Origin: Acidovorax soli | GTDB taxonomy: Bacteria; Pseudomonadota; Gammaproteobacteria; Burkholderiales; Burkholderiaceae_C | Length of the DNA stretch: 64,000 nucleotides | Direction: 5' to 3' | Assembly: GCF_900107605.1 (NCBI RefSeq) | Contig: NZ_FNQJ01000012.1 | Span: forward strand, 23,968-87,967 | Part shown: one piece after another, positions 55,001 through 63,460 of the stretch | How the letters are laid out: each line of letters starts with the position of its first letter | Position numbering within the stretch: position 1 is the stretch's first letter | Notes under the pieces: generated by a model | Told to the model about the DNA's origin: nothing | Database searches by the model: none | What the model saw: only the letters and a program-made list of their open reading frames with translations | Made by a program: the position numbers and the translations under genes

Positions 55001-55375
55001 ATGACCGTCAAATTCTCCAAAGACCACGAATGGATCAACGCCGCCGACGCGAATGCGGCCGTGGTAGGTATCACCGTGCATGCCCAGGATGCCCTGGGCG
55101 ATGTGGTGTTCGTCGACCTGCCCGCCGTGGGAACCACGTTTGCCCAGGGCGACGTGGCGGGCGTGGTCGAGTCGGTCAAGGCCGCGGCCGATGTGTACAT
55201 GCCTGTCTCGGGCGAGATCGTCGAAGTGAACGAAGCCCTGCGTGCCGACCCTTCGCTGGCCAATTCAGACCCGCTCAATACCGGCTGGTTCTTCAAGGTC
55301 AAGCTCAGCGATGCCAGCCAGCTCGACGCGTTGCTCAGCGAAACCGACTACACCGAGTTCGCCAAGAACGCCTGA
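55001..55375 (+). CDS. gcvH: Glycine cleavage system H protein
   Basis: The 124-residue lipoyl carrier has the lipoylated Lys60 in VVESVKAAADVYMPVSGEIVEVN and the family tail NPLNTGWFFKVKL-like NSDPLNTGWFFKVKL. It shuttles the aminomethyl group between P, T and L proteins. TTGAGGAGC lies before the ATG. A 92-bp gap separates it from gcvT; the L protein (lipoamide dehydrogenase) is not here. Confidence 0.97.
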   Translation: MTVKFSKDHEWINAADANAAVVGITVHAQDALGDVVFVDLPAVGTTFAQGDVAGVVESVKAAADVYMPVSGEIVEVNEALRADPSLANSDPLNTGWFFKVKLSDASQLDALLSETDYTEFAKNA

Positions 55376-55402
55376 CCCTGTTTCCTTCTTCGAGACTGCC
55401 CC

Positions 55403-58291
55403 ATGTTGATGCAATCCGCCCTGCCGCTCGGCGCGCTTGAAAACGCCACCGAATTCCTGCCCCGCCACATCGGTATCGACGCGGCCGACGAAGCGCACAT
55501 GCTGTCGGTGATCGGCGAGGCCTCGCGCCGCGCCCTCATCGACTCCATCGTGCCGCGCTCCATCGCCCGCAGCCGCGCCATGGACCTGCCGCTGCCGGTC
55601 ACGGAAAGCGCTGCATTGGCCGAACTCAAGGCGATTGCATCCAAAAACAAGGTCTTGAAGAGCTTCATCGGCCAGGGCTACTACGACACACACATTCCCG
55701 GTGTCATCCTGCGCAACATCCTGGAAAACCCCGCCTGGTACACGGCCTACACGCCTTACCAGGCGGAGATTTCGCAAGGCCGCATGGAAGCCCTGGTCAA
55801 TTTCCAGACCATGGTGTGCGACCTCACGGCCATGCCGATCGCCAACGCATCGATGCTCGACGAGGCCACGGCCGCTGCCGAAGCCATGACGCTGGCCAAA
55901 CGTTCGGTCAAGAGCAAGAGCAACGTGTTTGTGGTGGCCGGTGACGCGCACCCGCAGACCATCGAGGTGATCCAGACCCGCGCCCGGCCGCTGGGCATCG
56001 AGGTCGTGCTCGCCAACTCCGCCGAGCAGTGGAACACCCTGCTGGACGGCGACTATTTCGCCGTGCTGGCCCAATACCCCGCCACCAGCGGCCGCATCGA
56101 CGACCTGCGCGCCGACGTGGAGAAGGCGCATGCCAAACAGGCCGCCTTCATCGCAGCCGCCGACCTGCTGGCCCTCACGCTGATCACGCCGCCCGGAGAA
56201 TGGGGCGCCGACATCGTGGTGGGCACCACGCAACGCTTTGGCATGCCCATGGGCGCCGGTGGCCCGCATGCCGCCTACATGGCCTGCCGCGACGAGTTCA
56301 AGCGCTCCCTGCCCGGCCGCCTGGTCGGCGTGAGCGTGGACGTGCACGGCAAGCCCGCCTACCGCCTGGCCCTGCAGACGCGCGAGCAGCACATCCGCCG
56401 CGAAAAAGCCACCTCCAACATCTGCACGGCCCAGGTACTGCCGGCCGTGATCTCCAGCATGTACGCGGTGTACCACGGCCCCGAGGGCCTGCAGCGCATT
56501 GCCCGGCGCGTGGCCAGCTACACAGCCATCCTGGCGAAAGGGCTGGAACAGCTGGGAGCGCCCGTGCGCCCGCAGGCCGCGTTCGACACCCTCTCGCTGA
56601 AAACCGATGGCGCTACCCAATCCATAGCTGCTCGCGCAGTATCCATGGGTGCCAACCTGCGGATTCACTTCGAAAACTACCTGTGCATCTCGCTCGACGA
56701 GACCACCACGCGCGCCGACATCGAGCTGCTGTGGAAGATCTTTGCCAAGGACGGCCAGGCGCTGCCCACGGTTGACGCGTTCGAGAAAGGCGTGGAGCCG
56801 CTGATCCCCGCCGAACTGCGCCGCACCAGCAGCTACCTCACGCACCCGGTGTTCAACACCCACCACAGCGAGACCGGCATGCTGCGCTACATCCGCCAGC
56901 TGTCCGACAAGGACCTGGCGCTGGACCGCAGCATGATCCCGCTGGGCTCCTGCACCATGAAGCTCAACGCCACCAGCGAGATGATCCCCATCACCTGGCC
57001 CGAGTTCGCCAACGTGCACCCGTTTGCCCCGGCAGACCAATTGCAAGGCTACAAGGAACTGGACGAGCAGCTGCGCGCCTGGCTCTGCCAGGCCACGGGC
57101 TACGCCGGCATCAGCCTGCAGCCCAACGCGGGCAGCCAGGGCGAATACGCCGGGCTGCTGGCCATCAAGGCCTACCATGAAGCCCAAGGCGGCAGCCACC
57201 GCCACATCTGCCTGATCCCGGCCAGCGCGCACGGCACCAACCCGGCCAGCGCCCAGATGGCTGGCATGCAGGTGGTGGTGACGGCCTGCGATGCCAACGG
57301 CAATGTGGACATGGCCGACCTCGAAGCCAAGTGCAAGCAGTACAGCGCGCACCTGGCCTGCGTGATGATCACCTACCCCAGCACGCATGGCGTGTTCGAG
57401 ACGCAGGTCAAGGAGCTGTGCGCCCTGGTGCACCGCCACGGTGGCCGCGTCTACGTGGACGGCGCCAACATGAATGCCATGGTGGGCGTGGCCGCGCCCG
57501 GCGAGTTCGGCGGCGACGTGAGCCACCTGAACCTGCACAAGACCTTCTGCATTCCCCACGGCGGTGGCGGCCCCGGCGTGGGCCCCGTCTGTGTGGTGGA
57601 AGACCTCGTGCCCTACCTGCCGGGCCATGCCACGGCCGGCGTGGCCGGTGGCGTGGGTGCGGTGTCGGCTGCGCCCCTGGGCAATGCCGCCGTGCTGCCC
57701 ATCAGCTGGATGTACTGCCGCATGATGGGCGCTGAAGGCCTGCAGGCTGCAACGGAAGCCGCCATCCTCTCGGCCAACTACATCAGCGCGCGCCTCAAGG
57801 ACCATTACCCCACGCTGTACGCATCGGCCAACGGCCATGTGGCGCACGAGTGCATCCTGGACCTGCGTGGCCTGAAGGACACCAGCGGCGTGATGGCCGA
57901 AGACGTGGCCAAGCGCCTGATCGACTATGGCTTTCACGCGCCCACGCTCTCCTTCCCCGTGCCCAACACGCTGATGGTGGAGCCGACCGAAAGCGAAACG
58001 CTGTTCGAGATCGACCGCTTCATCGACGCGATGATCGCCATCCGCGATGAAATCCGCCAGATCGAATCCGGCGCCTGGCCACAGGACAACAACCCGCTGA
58101 AAAACGCCCCGCACACCGCCGAAAGCCTGCTGGGCAGCGAATGGACCCGCCCCTACACCCGCGAAGCCGCCGCCTACCCGGTGCCCGCCCTGCGCGGCAA
58201 CAAGTACTGGGCACCCGTGGGCCGCGTGGACAACGTCTGGGGCGACCGCAACCTGAGCTGCAGCTGCATCCCGGTGAGCGACTACGCGTAA
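55403..58291 (+). CDS. gcvP: Glycine dehydrogenase (decarboxylating), P protein
   Basis: The 962-residue single-chain P protein has two homologous halves. The PLP Lys713 lies in [21 protein letters not shown]; the N-terminal half has [17 protein letters not shown] and [21 protein letters not shown]. It decarboxylates glycine and loads the aminomethyl group onto GcvH. The stretch near 56610-56645 has words like the dispersed repeat (CCATAGCTGCTC), but length is normal. The operon ends at a bidirectional terminator. Confidence 0.97.
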   Translation: MLMQSALPLGALENATEFLPRHIGIDAADEAHMLSVIGEASRRALIDSIVPRSIARSRAMDLPLPVTESAALAELKAIASKNKVLKSFIGQGYYDTHIPGVILRNILENPAWYTAYTPYQAEISQGRMEALVNFQTMVCDLTAMPIANASMLDEATAAAEAMTLAKRSVKSKSNVFVVAGDAHPQTIEVIQTRARPLGIEVVLANSAEQWNTLLDGDYFAVLAQYPATSGRIDDLRADVEKAHAKQAAFIAAADLLALTLITPPGEWGADIVVGTTQRFGMPMGAGGPHAAYMACRDEFKRSLPGRLVGVSVDVHGKPAYRLALQTREQHIRREKATSNICTAQVLPAVISSMYAVYHGPEGLQRIARRVASYTAILAKGLEQLGAPVRPQAAFDTLSLKTDGATQSIAARAVSMGANLRIHFENYLCISLDETTTRADIELLWKIFAKDGQALPTVDAFEKGVEPLIPAELRRTSSYLTHPVFNTHHSETGMLRYIRQLSDKDLALDRSMIPLGSCTMKLNATSEMIPITWPEFANVHPFAPADQLQGYKELDEQLRAWLCQATGYAGISLQPNAGSQGEYAGLLAIKAYHEAQGGSHRHICLIPASAHGTNPASAQMAGMQVVVTACDANGNVDMADLEAKCKQYSAHLACVMITYPSTHGVFETQVKELCALVHRHGGRVYVDGANMNAMVGVAAPGEFGGDVSHLNLHKTFCIPHGGGGPGVGPVCVVEDLVPYLPGHATAGVAGGVGAVSAAPLGNAAVLPISWMYCRMMGAEGLQAATEAAILSANYISARLKDHYPTLYASANGHVAHECILDLRGLKDTSGVMAEDVAKRLIDYGFHAPTLSFPVPNTLMVEPTESETLFEIDRFIDAMIAIRDEIRQIESGAWPQDNNPLKNAPHTAESLLGSEWTRPYTREAAAYPVPALRGNKYWAPVGRVDNVWGDRNLSCSCIPVSDYA

Positions 58292-58334
58292 AGCGTGTTG
58301 ACGCAGCGCTGTGATGGCGCTGCGCCCATCCAAA

Positions 58335-58358
58335 CAAAGGCCCGATGACGGGCCTTTG
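58335..58358. terminator. Bidirectional terminator between gcvP and intI
   Basis: A perfect 10-bp stem CAAAGGCCCG-atga-CGGGCCTTTG lies between the convergent gcvP and integrase genes. T-rich ends are short (the A/T pairs at the stem base). Confidence 0.8.
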
Positions 58359-58362
58359 TGCT

Positions 58363-59397
58363 TTACAGGGCGTCCAGCGGGCTCAGAATGCCGCGCCCGC
58401 CCTTGTTCAGCACATGCGTGTAAATCATGGTGGTGCTCACATCGGCATGGCCCAGCAGCTCCTGCACGGTGCGAATGTCGTACCCCGCCTGCAGCAAATG
58501 TGTGGCAAACGAATGCCGCAGCACATGGGGCGACACCGGCTTGGCGATCTGCGTACGCCGCGCCGCCTCGCGCACGGCGCGCTGCACCGATTCGGGGTAC
58601 ACATGGTGGCGCCGCTCCAGCAGCTCGCCCGTGCGGGCATCGGGGCGCGGATCGGTGGAGGAGCGCACCGGCGACGGAAACACCCACTGCCAGGCCCAGC
58701 TTTGGTCGGCCTGGGGGTATTTGACGGCCAGCGCATGCGGCAGATACACACGGCCAAAACCAGCGGCCAGATCCTTTTCGTGCAGCGCGCGGGCCTTTTG
58801 CAATTGCGCCTGCAAAGGCGCAATCAAGTTCTCCGGCAGCACCGTCACTCGATCTTTGTTGCCCTTGCCCTCGCGCACCACGATTTCGCGGCGGGCAAAC
58901 TCCACGTCCTTCACGCGCAGGCGCAGCGCCTCCAGCAGGCGCATGCCGGTGCCGTAAAGCAACTGCGCAATCAGGCCGGTGGCGCCATCCATATGCAGCA
59001 GCAGCTCGCGCACCTCGGTGGGGGTCAGCACCACCGGCAGGCGCTTGGGCGTTTTGGCCTGCACCACCTCATCGAGCCAGGGCAAATCCGTCTCCAGCAC
59101 CTGCTTGTACAAATACAGTAGCGCCGCCTTGGCCTGGTTTTGGGTGGAGGCAGAAACCTGCCGATCAACCGCCAAATGGCTCAAAAACGCCTCCACCTCG
59201 GCCGCACCCATCTCTTGCGGGTGGCGCTTGCCGTGGAACACGATAAAACGCCGCGCCCAGTCGATATACACCTCTTCGGTGCGAATACTGTAATGCCGCG
59301 TGCGCAGGTGAATGCGCATACGTTCCAGCAGTTTGGGCGGTCGGGGCGCGGCGGGGTCGCTGGCGGGTTGTGGAGGTAGCGCAGCGTGCTCGGTCAT
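58363..59397 (-). CDS. intI: Integron integrase (tyrosine recombinase)
   Basis: The 344-residue protein has the catalytic set of a tyrosine recombinase: Arg153 ([13 protein letters not shown]), Lys178, His291 and Arg294 ([12 protein letters not shown]), His317 ([11 protein letters not shown]) and Tyr326 ([11 protein letters not shown]). The segment [12 protein letters not shown] followed by [15 protein letters not shown] is the IntI-specific region between patches II and III, which separates integron integrases from XerC/D. A SAM-like N-terminal domain ([20 protein letters not shown]) binds the core sites. It is transcribed away from the cassettes, as is usual. It has no stop or frameshift, so it could be active. 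Confidence 0.96.
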   Translation of the reverse strand: MTEHAALPPQPASDPAAPRPPKLLERMRIHLRTRHYSIRTEEVYIDWARRFIVFHGKRHPQEMGAAEVEAFLSHLAVDRQVSASTQNQAKAALLYLYKQVLETDLPWLDEVVQAKTPKRLPVVLTPTEVRELLLHMDGATGLIAQLLYGTGMRLLEALRLRVKDVEFARREIVVREGKGNKDRVTVLPENLIAPLQAQLQKARALHEKDLAAGFGRVYLPHALAVKYPQADQSWAWQWVFPSPVRSSTDPRPDARTGELLERRHHVYPESVQRAVREAARRTQIAKPVSPHVLRHSFATHLLQAGYDIRTVQELLGHADVSTTMIYTHVLNKGGRGILSPLDAL

Positions 59398-59518
59398 CCG
59401 CGAAATTTTAGGTTTGGCTAATTTTTTGGATGATGGGGTTTACGTGGGGCAGCCGGTTCTTTAGTTGTCTTGGCGGACTGGTCAGGTTACCATGTGTGTC
59501 GTCTATTTCTAGTTAGAT
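59398..59518. other. Probable attI site of the integron
   Basis: The 121 bp between the intI start and the first cassette end in the core site GTTAGAT (59512-59518), which fits GTTRRRY. This is where the cassettes begin. I cannot define the other integrase-binding repeats by eye. Confidence 0.65.
59465..59493 (+). promoter_or_regulatory. Candidate cassette promoter (Pc) in the attI region
   Basis: TTGTCT (59465-59470) and TACCAT (59488-59493) are spaced by 17 bp, each matching 4 of 6 consensus bases. The position and direction fit a Pc promoter reading into cassette 1. Weak evidence. Confidence 0.3.
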
Positions 59519-59557
59519 AGTCTGTAGTGACAGCATGTGTATTTTAAGAGAAAAATC

Positions 59558-60532
59558 ATGAGTGAAATAGTTTACGTTTTAATCAATGAGGCAATGCCCG
59601 GCTACGTCAAGGTTGGCAAAACCACAACATCGCTTGAACAACGCATGAAAGAACTTAGCAGTTCTACAAGTTTACCCTTGCCTTTTACTTGTTTTTACGC
59701 ATGCACTGTCAATAATTCCACGTTTGTTGAACGTCAAATACATGATGCCTTTGATAACAACAGGCCAAACAAGAAAAGAGAGTTCTTTCAAATCGCACCT
59801 GCGCGCATTGTCGCTGCGCTCAAGCTGGCCGAATTGGAAGATATCACTCCGATAGATGATATTGAGATGGTTCCAGAGGATCGACAAGCCCTAGAAAAGG
59901 TACGATCTGAACGACGTGGGCAATTTAAATTTTCTCTTGCCAATATACCTATTGGTGCTGAGCTAGTTTATATAAATAACCACGAAATAAGAGCAAAAGT
60001 AATAAACGATAAGTCAATTGAACTTGACGGGAAAGAAACCAGTCTTTCAGCATCCGCCACAAAGCTTCTTGGCTACAAGAATACCGTCCAAGGAACTGCA
60101 TATTGGCTCTATGAAGGTGAAATATTGGATGAGCGTAGAAAGCGGCTAGAACTAGAGGGTTCTGATAGCTTTTCCATGGAGCAGGGCGAAGTAGTTCTTA
60201 AAGCTGGAGCAGAGGGAGGTTCCATCACTCTCTACGGAATCCGTAATAATAAAGATTGGTTCTTCGGTTTAAATGTTGTTGACCAGACTCCAAGCTTTAT
60301 CAATGAGTCTGACGCGGTGCATGACTCTGGAGTCGTAAATTCTTGGTTGGAAGCATTGGAATTATTAGACCAATATACGTGGCATGAGCTTTACCCGCTA
60401 GAAGTTCATCCAGAGTTCAGGGGTAAGGTATTTGATGCGGCAAGCACACGCGTAAAATCTTCTACCAGTGATATTGCTCAGCAACATCTTCCAAACTGGA
60501 AGTCGTTGTGTTTGCAAAACAACAACGAGTAG
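59558..60532 (+). CDS. Cassette 1: GIY-YIG (T5orf172-type) nuclease with DUF4357/RAMA-like domain and an unknown C-terminal domain
   Basis: The ~324-residue protein begins MSEIVYVLINEAMPGYVKVG. Residues 1-95 fit a T5orf172/GIY-YIG fold (VYVLINEAMPGYVKVGKTTTSLEQRMKEL; later FVERQIHDAFDNNRPNKKREFFQI). Residues ~125-195 fit a DUF4357/RAMA-like module (FKFSLANIPIGAELVYI, GKETSLSASATKLLGY, GTAYWLYEGEILDERRKRL). Residues ~200-320 form a third domain (AEGGSITLYGIRNNKDWFFGL, SWLEALELLDQYTWHELYP) that I have seen only as an uncharacterised module. It is markedly A+T-rich against the host. Function unknown; DNA cleavage or modified-DNA recognition is an inference. Confidence 0.8.
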   Translation: MSEIVYVLINEAMPGYVKVGKTTTSLEQRMKELSSSTSLPLPFTCFYACTVNNSTFVERQIHDAFDNNRPNKKREFFQIAPARIVAALKLAELEDITPIDDIEMVPEDRQALEKVRSERRGQFKFSLANIPIGAELVYINNHEIRAKVINDKSIELDGKETSLSASATKLLGYKNTVQGTAYWLYEGEILDERRKRLELEGSDSFSMEQGEVVLKAGAEGGSITLYGIRNNKDWFFGLNVVDQTPSFINESDAVHDSGVVNSWLEALELLDQYTWHELYPLEVHPEFRGKVFDAASTRVKSSTSDIAQQHLPNWKSLCLQNNNE

Positions 60533-60543
60533 TTGGAAATCTG

Positions 60544-60620
60544 TTCTAACTCATCGTTGAAGTCGCGCCCTTCGGGCGCTGGGACCTGCTGAAGCAGGCC
60601 CCTTAACTCGGGCGTTAGAC
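60544..60620 (+). other. attC site of cassette 1
   Basis: A 77-bp site runs from TTCTAAC (60544-60550) to GTTAGAC (60614-60620), with inner hairpins GCGCCC-ttc-GGGCGC and CCTGCT-ga-AGCAGG. The first core differs from RYYYAAC at its first base. Confidence 0.85.
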
Positions 60621-60658
60621 GGTTGAAAGCATCCGAGTGGATCAATCAGAGGAAAACA

Positions 60659-61030
60659 ATGTTTATCTCACGGACTTGGCACGGGATAGTACCCATCCAA
60701 TTTGGTGACCAATTCGGGCAATACCTCGAAGAGACCGGTGTTCATGAGTCTCGCTCAATCTCTGGCAATGTCGGCGCCTACGTTCATCGTGCAAATCAGG
60801 GCCAGTACACCCATTTCTTTCTCTGCACGTACTGGCAATCCTGGTCTGCCATCCGGGCCTTCGCCGGTGAAGCTCCGCACATCGCCGTAACCTACCCCGA
60901 GGATGAAAAGTTCGGCCTTATCTCTGACCCGGTCGTTATCCATCAAGAAGTAGCCGTGGTAGTGAATCCGTTCATCCACCCAGCCACGTTTGCCGAGAGT
61001 AAGCCCTCTTCTGCTGCACCGGCGCCCTAG
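60659..61030 (+). CDS. Cassette 2: antibiotic biosynthesis monooxygenase-like (ABM fold) protein
   Basis: The 123-residue protein begins MFISRTWHGIVPIQFGDQF and has the ferredoxin-like ABM pattern: an early R-x-W-x-G strand, FGQYLEETGVHESRSISGNVGAYVHR, THFFLCTYWQSWSAIRAFAGEAPHIAVTYPEDEKF and IHQEVAVVV. Family members include small haem-degrading or quinol oxygenases and non-enzymatic stress proteins. AGAGGA lies before the ATG; an in-frame TTG 12 codons upstream sits next to the attC core. Function in the cassette is unknown. Confidence 0.75.
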   Translation: MFISRTWHGIVPIQFGDQFGQYLEETGVHESRSISGNVGAYVHRANQGQYTHFFLCTYWQSWSAIRAFAGEAPHIAVTYPEDEKFGLISDPVVIHQEVAVVVNPFIHPATFAESKPSSAAPAP

Positions 61031-61130
61031 ATCATGCATTCCGGGTAGCCATGGTCAATGCCGTGCGTTATGCTGACTTTTTGAAAGTCAAAACCCGGAG
61101 GGACGCGAAGGTCCGTGGTTCTTGGCAAAG

Positions 61131-61191
61131 GTCTAACAGAAAAATGCAGGCGACGCGCGTTGCCGCGCGCGCCTGATTCACGTCGTTAGGC
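61131..61191 (+). other. attC site of cassette 2
   Basis: A 61-bp site runs from GTCTAAC (61131-61137) to GTTAGGC (61185-61191), with an imperfect inner palindrome GCAGGCG...CGCCTGA. Both cores match consensus. Confidence 0.9.
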
Positions 61192-61210
61192 CGCAGGAGC
61201 GAATGTACGG

Positions 61211-61696
61211 ATGAACCATCGATTCTCAGCATATGCACACGCCGCCCTCTCGCTCATCGGTGTCTCCAGCTTCTTTAGGGGCGCTGCCAAAGCTGATTTT
61301 GATTGGCTGCTACGCACACAGACTGGCTTGGCCGCTCTTCCAGGCGACCAGCTCGCCACGACAGAAATGGAGTGTCGCGCAAATACCGCGACACACCTAA
61401 GTAATCTTCGCAAGAAAACTCTTGTTTCGCTCGCATTCGTAATATCAGCCATTGCACTAGCGCTCACAATGTTTGTTTTGCCCGCTGTTGGCTCTCAAGG
61501 CCTAACTAGGCCACACATGTTTGCCATCGCGTCAGTCGGTAGCTTCTCTTGGGGGACTCTTGGTCGCCTGGGTTGGACCGAGCGTTCTTACAAGGGCGTT
61601 ACGGTCTTTGAGGAGCTTGACGCAGCCATCTTCTGGCTGCTTTATTGGCTTGGTTCATTTTGTGGCGTGGCCTCAGTCGTCAGTGCTGCGGCCTAA
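61211..61696 (+). CDS. Cassette 3: predicted membrane protein
   Basis: The 161-residue protein begins MNHRFSAYAHAALSLIGVSS. It has a clear membrane segment LVSLAFVISAIALALTMFVLP, a second weaker one near MFAIASVGSFSWGTLG, and a third WLLYWLGSFCGVASVVS at the C-terminus. The N-terminal half is soluble, with no motif I know. Its TAA stop is inside the attC core GCCTAAC. No homologue comes to mind; function unknown. Confidence 0.65.
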   Translation: MNHRFSAYAHAALSLIGVSSFFRGAAKADFDWLLRTQTGLAALPGDQLATTEMECRANTATHLSNLRKKTLVSLAFVISAIALALTMFVLPAVGSQGLTRPHMFAIASVGSFSWGTLGRLGWTERSYKGVTVFEELDAAIFWLLYWLGSFCGVASVVSAAA

Positions 61697-61733
61697 CAAT
61701 TCATTCAAGCCGAAGCCGCTTCGCGGGGAGCCA
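61691..61733 (+). other. Truncated attC after cassette 3
   Basis: GCCTAAC (61691-61697) is followed by AATTCATTCAAGCCGAAGCC and GCTTCGCGG, the left half of a usual attC. The right half and the GTTRRRY core are missing, and the next gene starts at 61735. Confidence 0.7.
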
Positions 61734-61734
61734 A

Positions 61735-62082
61735 ATGTCACTGGAAGTAATCTTCGGAATTGCTATCGCAGGCGTCATTGCCCTGTCCTTTGTAAGCAAG
61801 CTACTGCCGAAGCGCCAGCCAAAGGAAAAGCACTTCAAGTGCTCACGTTGCGGTGCAGTTTCGTGCCACACCGAGCGTACCATTGAGGCGTGGCGCAACA
61901 GCAAGACCAGGTTCTTCTGCCAGACCTGTCATGCTAAGTGGCTTCAGTCCCGGCCACACCAAGAGCGTGCACAGTTTTCCTCTCGTGGCAATGCGGGTTC
62001 CGGGTCGGGTTGTCTTGGCATAGTTGTGTTTTTCGCATTCGTTCCGCTTGCAGGCTATTTTTTGGTGCGAACATATGCCTAA
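61735..62082 (+). CDS. Cassette 4: membrane-anchored zinc-ribbon protein
   Basis: The 115-residue protein begins MSLEVIFGIAIAGVIALSFV, an N-terminal membrane anchor. A four-Cys zinc ribbon follows (FKCSRCGAVSCHTERTIEAW and FFCQTCHAKWL), then a Gly/Ser-rich linker and a second membrane segment (GCLGIVVFFAFVPLAGYFLV). The start is at the edge of the truncated attC. Its stop lies in the GCCTAAC core of the next attC. Function unknown. Confidence 0.65.
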   Translation: MSLEVIFGIAIAGVIALSFVSKLLPKRQPKEKHFKCSRCGAVSCHTERTIEAWRNSKTRFFCQTCHAKWLQSRPHQERAQFSSRGNAGSGSGCLGIVVFFAFVPLAGYFLVRTYA

Positions 62083-62148
62083 CAAATCATTCCAGCGGAC
62101 CGTCAAAAAGCTGCGCTTTTTGCCGTCCGCTGAATTCAAACGTTAGGG
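62077..62148 (+). other. attC site of cassette 4
   Basis: A 72-bp site runs from GCCTAAC (62077-62083) to GTTAGGG (62142-62148), with nested stems AGCGGAC/GTCCGCT and AAAAAGC-tgc-GCTTTTT. The right core differs from consensus in the last base. Confidence 0.88.
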
Positions 62149-62493
62149 GGCGTTAATCAACGCTCCTTTTGTGTTTTTACTGTCCGTTATTTTGGGCTAG
62201 TTTTGGCCGGTGGTTTTGCTGATCTCAGTCGAAGCCGGCGGTCCATTTTTTGCCTTGGTCCGCTTCTGCGTAACTGCTTATCCGTTTGCGTCACGCTTGG
62301 GGTGGTTGGGCTGTTGGCAAACGTTGCGGTGGTTACGTCAGCGTGACGCAAGCCGTAGTTCTTTGTGGTTCTAGGAGCGATGGTTTTGGTTGCGTTTTGT
62401 CAGTGGTGGGCAACGGGCGTCACCCATGCTATCGTCCTAACAAATCACTCAAGCGGACCTGCTGGCGCAGGCCGCTTAGTTCAATCGTTAGGT
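62149..62493 (+). other. Cassette 5: no visible coding gene
   Basis: The ~345 bp between two attC sites hold no ORF with a plausible start, ribosome-binding site and stop of its own. The longest plus frame runs through the attC into the next gene. It contains an 11-bp perfect inverted repeat TTGCGTCACGC (62287-62297) and GCGTGACGCAA (62341-62351). It could carry a promoter or a small RNA. Confidence 0.6.
62435..62493 (+). other. attC site of cassette 5
   Basis: A 59-bp site runs from TCCTAAC (62435-62441) to GTTAGGT (62487-62493), with stems AGCGG/CCGCT and CCTGC-tggc-GCAGG. Confidence 0.9.
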
Positions 62494-62510
62494 CGCAAGG
62501 AGGAGCAGCA

Positions 62511-63326
62511 ATGGGCGCGAAGTCCTTATCAGCCGGCGACCTTCGTGCCGCATTGGTTTCTATGGTCCTAGAGTGGGAACGTCGGTACGGGGTGGCGCCA
62601 TCGGCGACGAGCGCTATCTCCGAACACGACGCGGCACTTCTCGTCGGGCACACGCCTGAGTCATTTTCCCTCGACTGTATTGGCCGTACCGCAGTTAGGC
62701 GAGGCACCGACTTCTGCCTTCGCGGCGTTCGATATCAGGTCAAGGCGTGTCGCCCGAGCGGCAAGCCTGGCTCGTTTGTAACGTGGGTGCCCAAGGCAAG
62801 GAACTACGAATGGGACCGGTTGATCTGGATCCTTTATGACCGCGAGTTTCGAATTCTTGAAGCGTGGGAATGGACAGTTGAGGAGTACCGCTCCGCATTC
62901 GACACTGTGAACCGCCTAAGTCCCGCGTTAATGCGGGAAGGGCGGGCGCTGCATGCGGCCGCACACGAGACACAGCCGCCTGACAATGATCCCAAAGGAG
63001 AAGAGCACGTGCCATCAGCGATTTGCTTCATTGAGAGAATGCGAAAGCAGCGCCGAATCGACCCAAACGGAAGCGAATGGGAGAGCGGTGACTGGGATGT
63101 GGCCGAAGCGAAGGCTGCGCTCCTGATTGGAAAACGCATCTACTTTCACGAAAAGCAGGCCGAGGAATCATATTTCGGTGGGACGATCACTGGCTACCGC
63201 GTGCTGCCAATGGACCACCCTGCCACGCCAGGTCGTATCGTCTTCTCGTTTACACCTGACGCTGCTGGCCGCGGCTTCTCCGCCGGATCGAACGGATGGC
63301 GTTTTGAGCAAAAGACCATTCCGTAG
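62511..63326 (+). CDS. Cassette 6: uncharacterised protein with possible PD-(D/E)xK nuclease core
   Basis: The 271-residue protein begins MGAKSLSAGDLRAALVSMVL, with AGGAGG upstream. Residues ~45-130 (ALLVGHTPESFSLDCIGRTAVRRGTDFCLRGVRYQVKACRPSG) resemble the D...QVK pattern of PD-(D/E)xK restriction-type nucleases: Asp in RGTDFCL and Lys in YQVKA. The C-terminal ~85 residues (AALLIGKRIYFHEKQAEESYFGGTITGYRVLP, GRIVFSFTPDAAGRGFSAGSNGW) form a second domain. The Glu/Asp of the xExK site is replaced by Gln-Val-Lys, a known variant. Nuclease activity is an inference. Confidence 0.65.
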   Translation: MGAKSLSAGDLRAALVSMVLEWERRYGVAPSATSAISEHDAALLVGHTPESFSLDCIGRTAVRRGTDFCLRGVRYQVKACRPSGKPGSFVTWVPKARNYEWDRLIWILYDREFRILEAWEWTVEEYRSAFDTVNRLSPALMREGRALHAAAHETQPPDNDPKGEEHVPSAICFIERMRKQRRIDPNGSEWESGDWDVAEAKAALLIGKRIYFHEKQAEESYFGGTITGYRVLPMDHPATPGRIVFSFTPDAAGRGFSAGSNGWRFEQKTIP

Positions 63327-63338
63327 GCTAGCTATGCG

Positions 63339-63452
63339 ACCTAACAGGTCGTTCGACACGGACACACAGCGGCATTGCGCCGCAAGCCGTGCGCGGGAGC
63401 ATACGTCTTGCGGCGCAATGCCACTGCGTGCCGGTCAACTCCGACGTTAGGT
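63339..63452 (+). other. attC site of cassette 6, long
   Basis: A 114-bp site runs from ACCTAAC (63339-63345) to GTTAGGT (63446-63452). The centre is a 16-bp perfect inverted repeat GGCATTGCGCCGCAAG (63371-63386) and CTTGCGGCGCAATGCC (63407-63422). Confidence 0.88.
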
Positions 63453-63460
63453 TGCAGACC

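Noticed and set aside
56600..56650. Repeat insertion in gcvP
   Set aside because: Words like CCATAGCTGCTC occur, but the protein has normal length and the palindrome core is absent, so it may be chance.
55265..58687. Long minus-strand ORF opposite gcvP
   Set aside because: It is a shadow of gcvP and gcvH codon structure and crosses the terminator.
59522..59533. CTGT-agtg-ACAG palindrome near attI as a LexA box for intI
   Set aside because: The spacer is 4 bp where the LexA box needs 8, and it lies beyond the attI core, more than 120 bp from the intI start. I see no canonical LexA box in the intI upstream region.
61074..61090. TGACTTT-ttg-AAAGTCA hairpin before the cassette 2 attC as a terminator
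   Set aside because: The 7-bp stem is perfect but A/T-rich, with no following T-tract. It may be part of the cassette's 3' region only.
62286..63326. A 346-codon ORF starting at 62286 as the cassette 6 gene
   Set aside because: Its first 75 codons run through a complete attC site. The ATG at 62511 with an AGGAGG box just after the attC is the better start.
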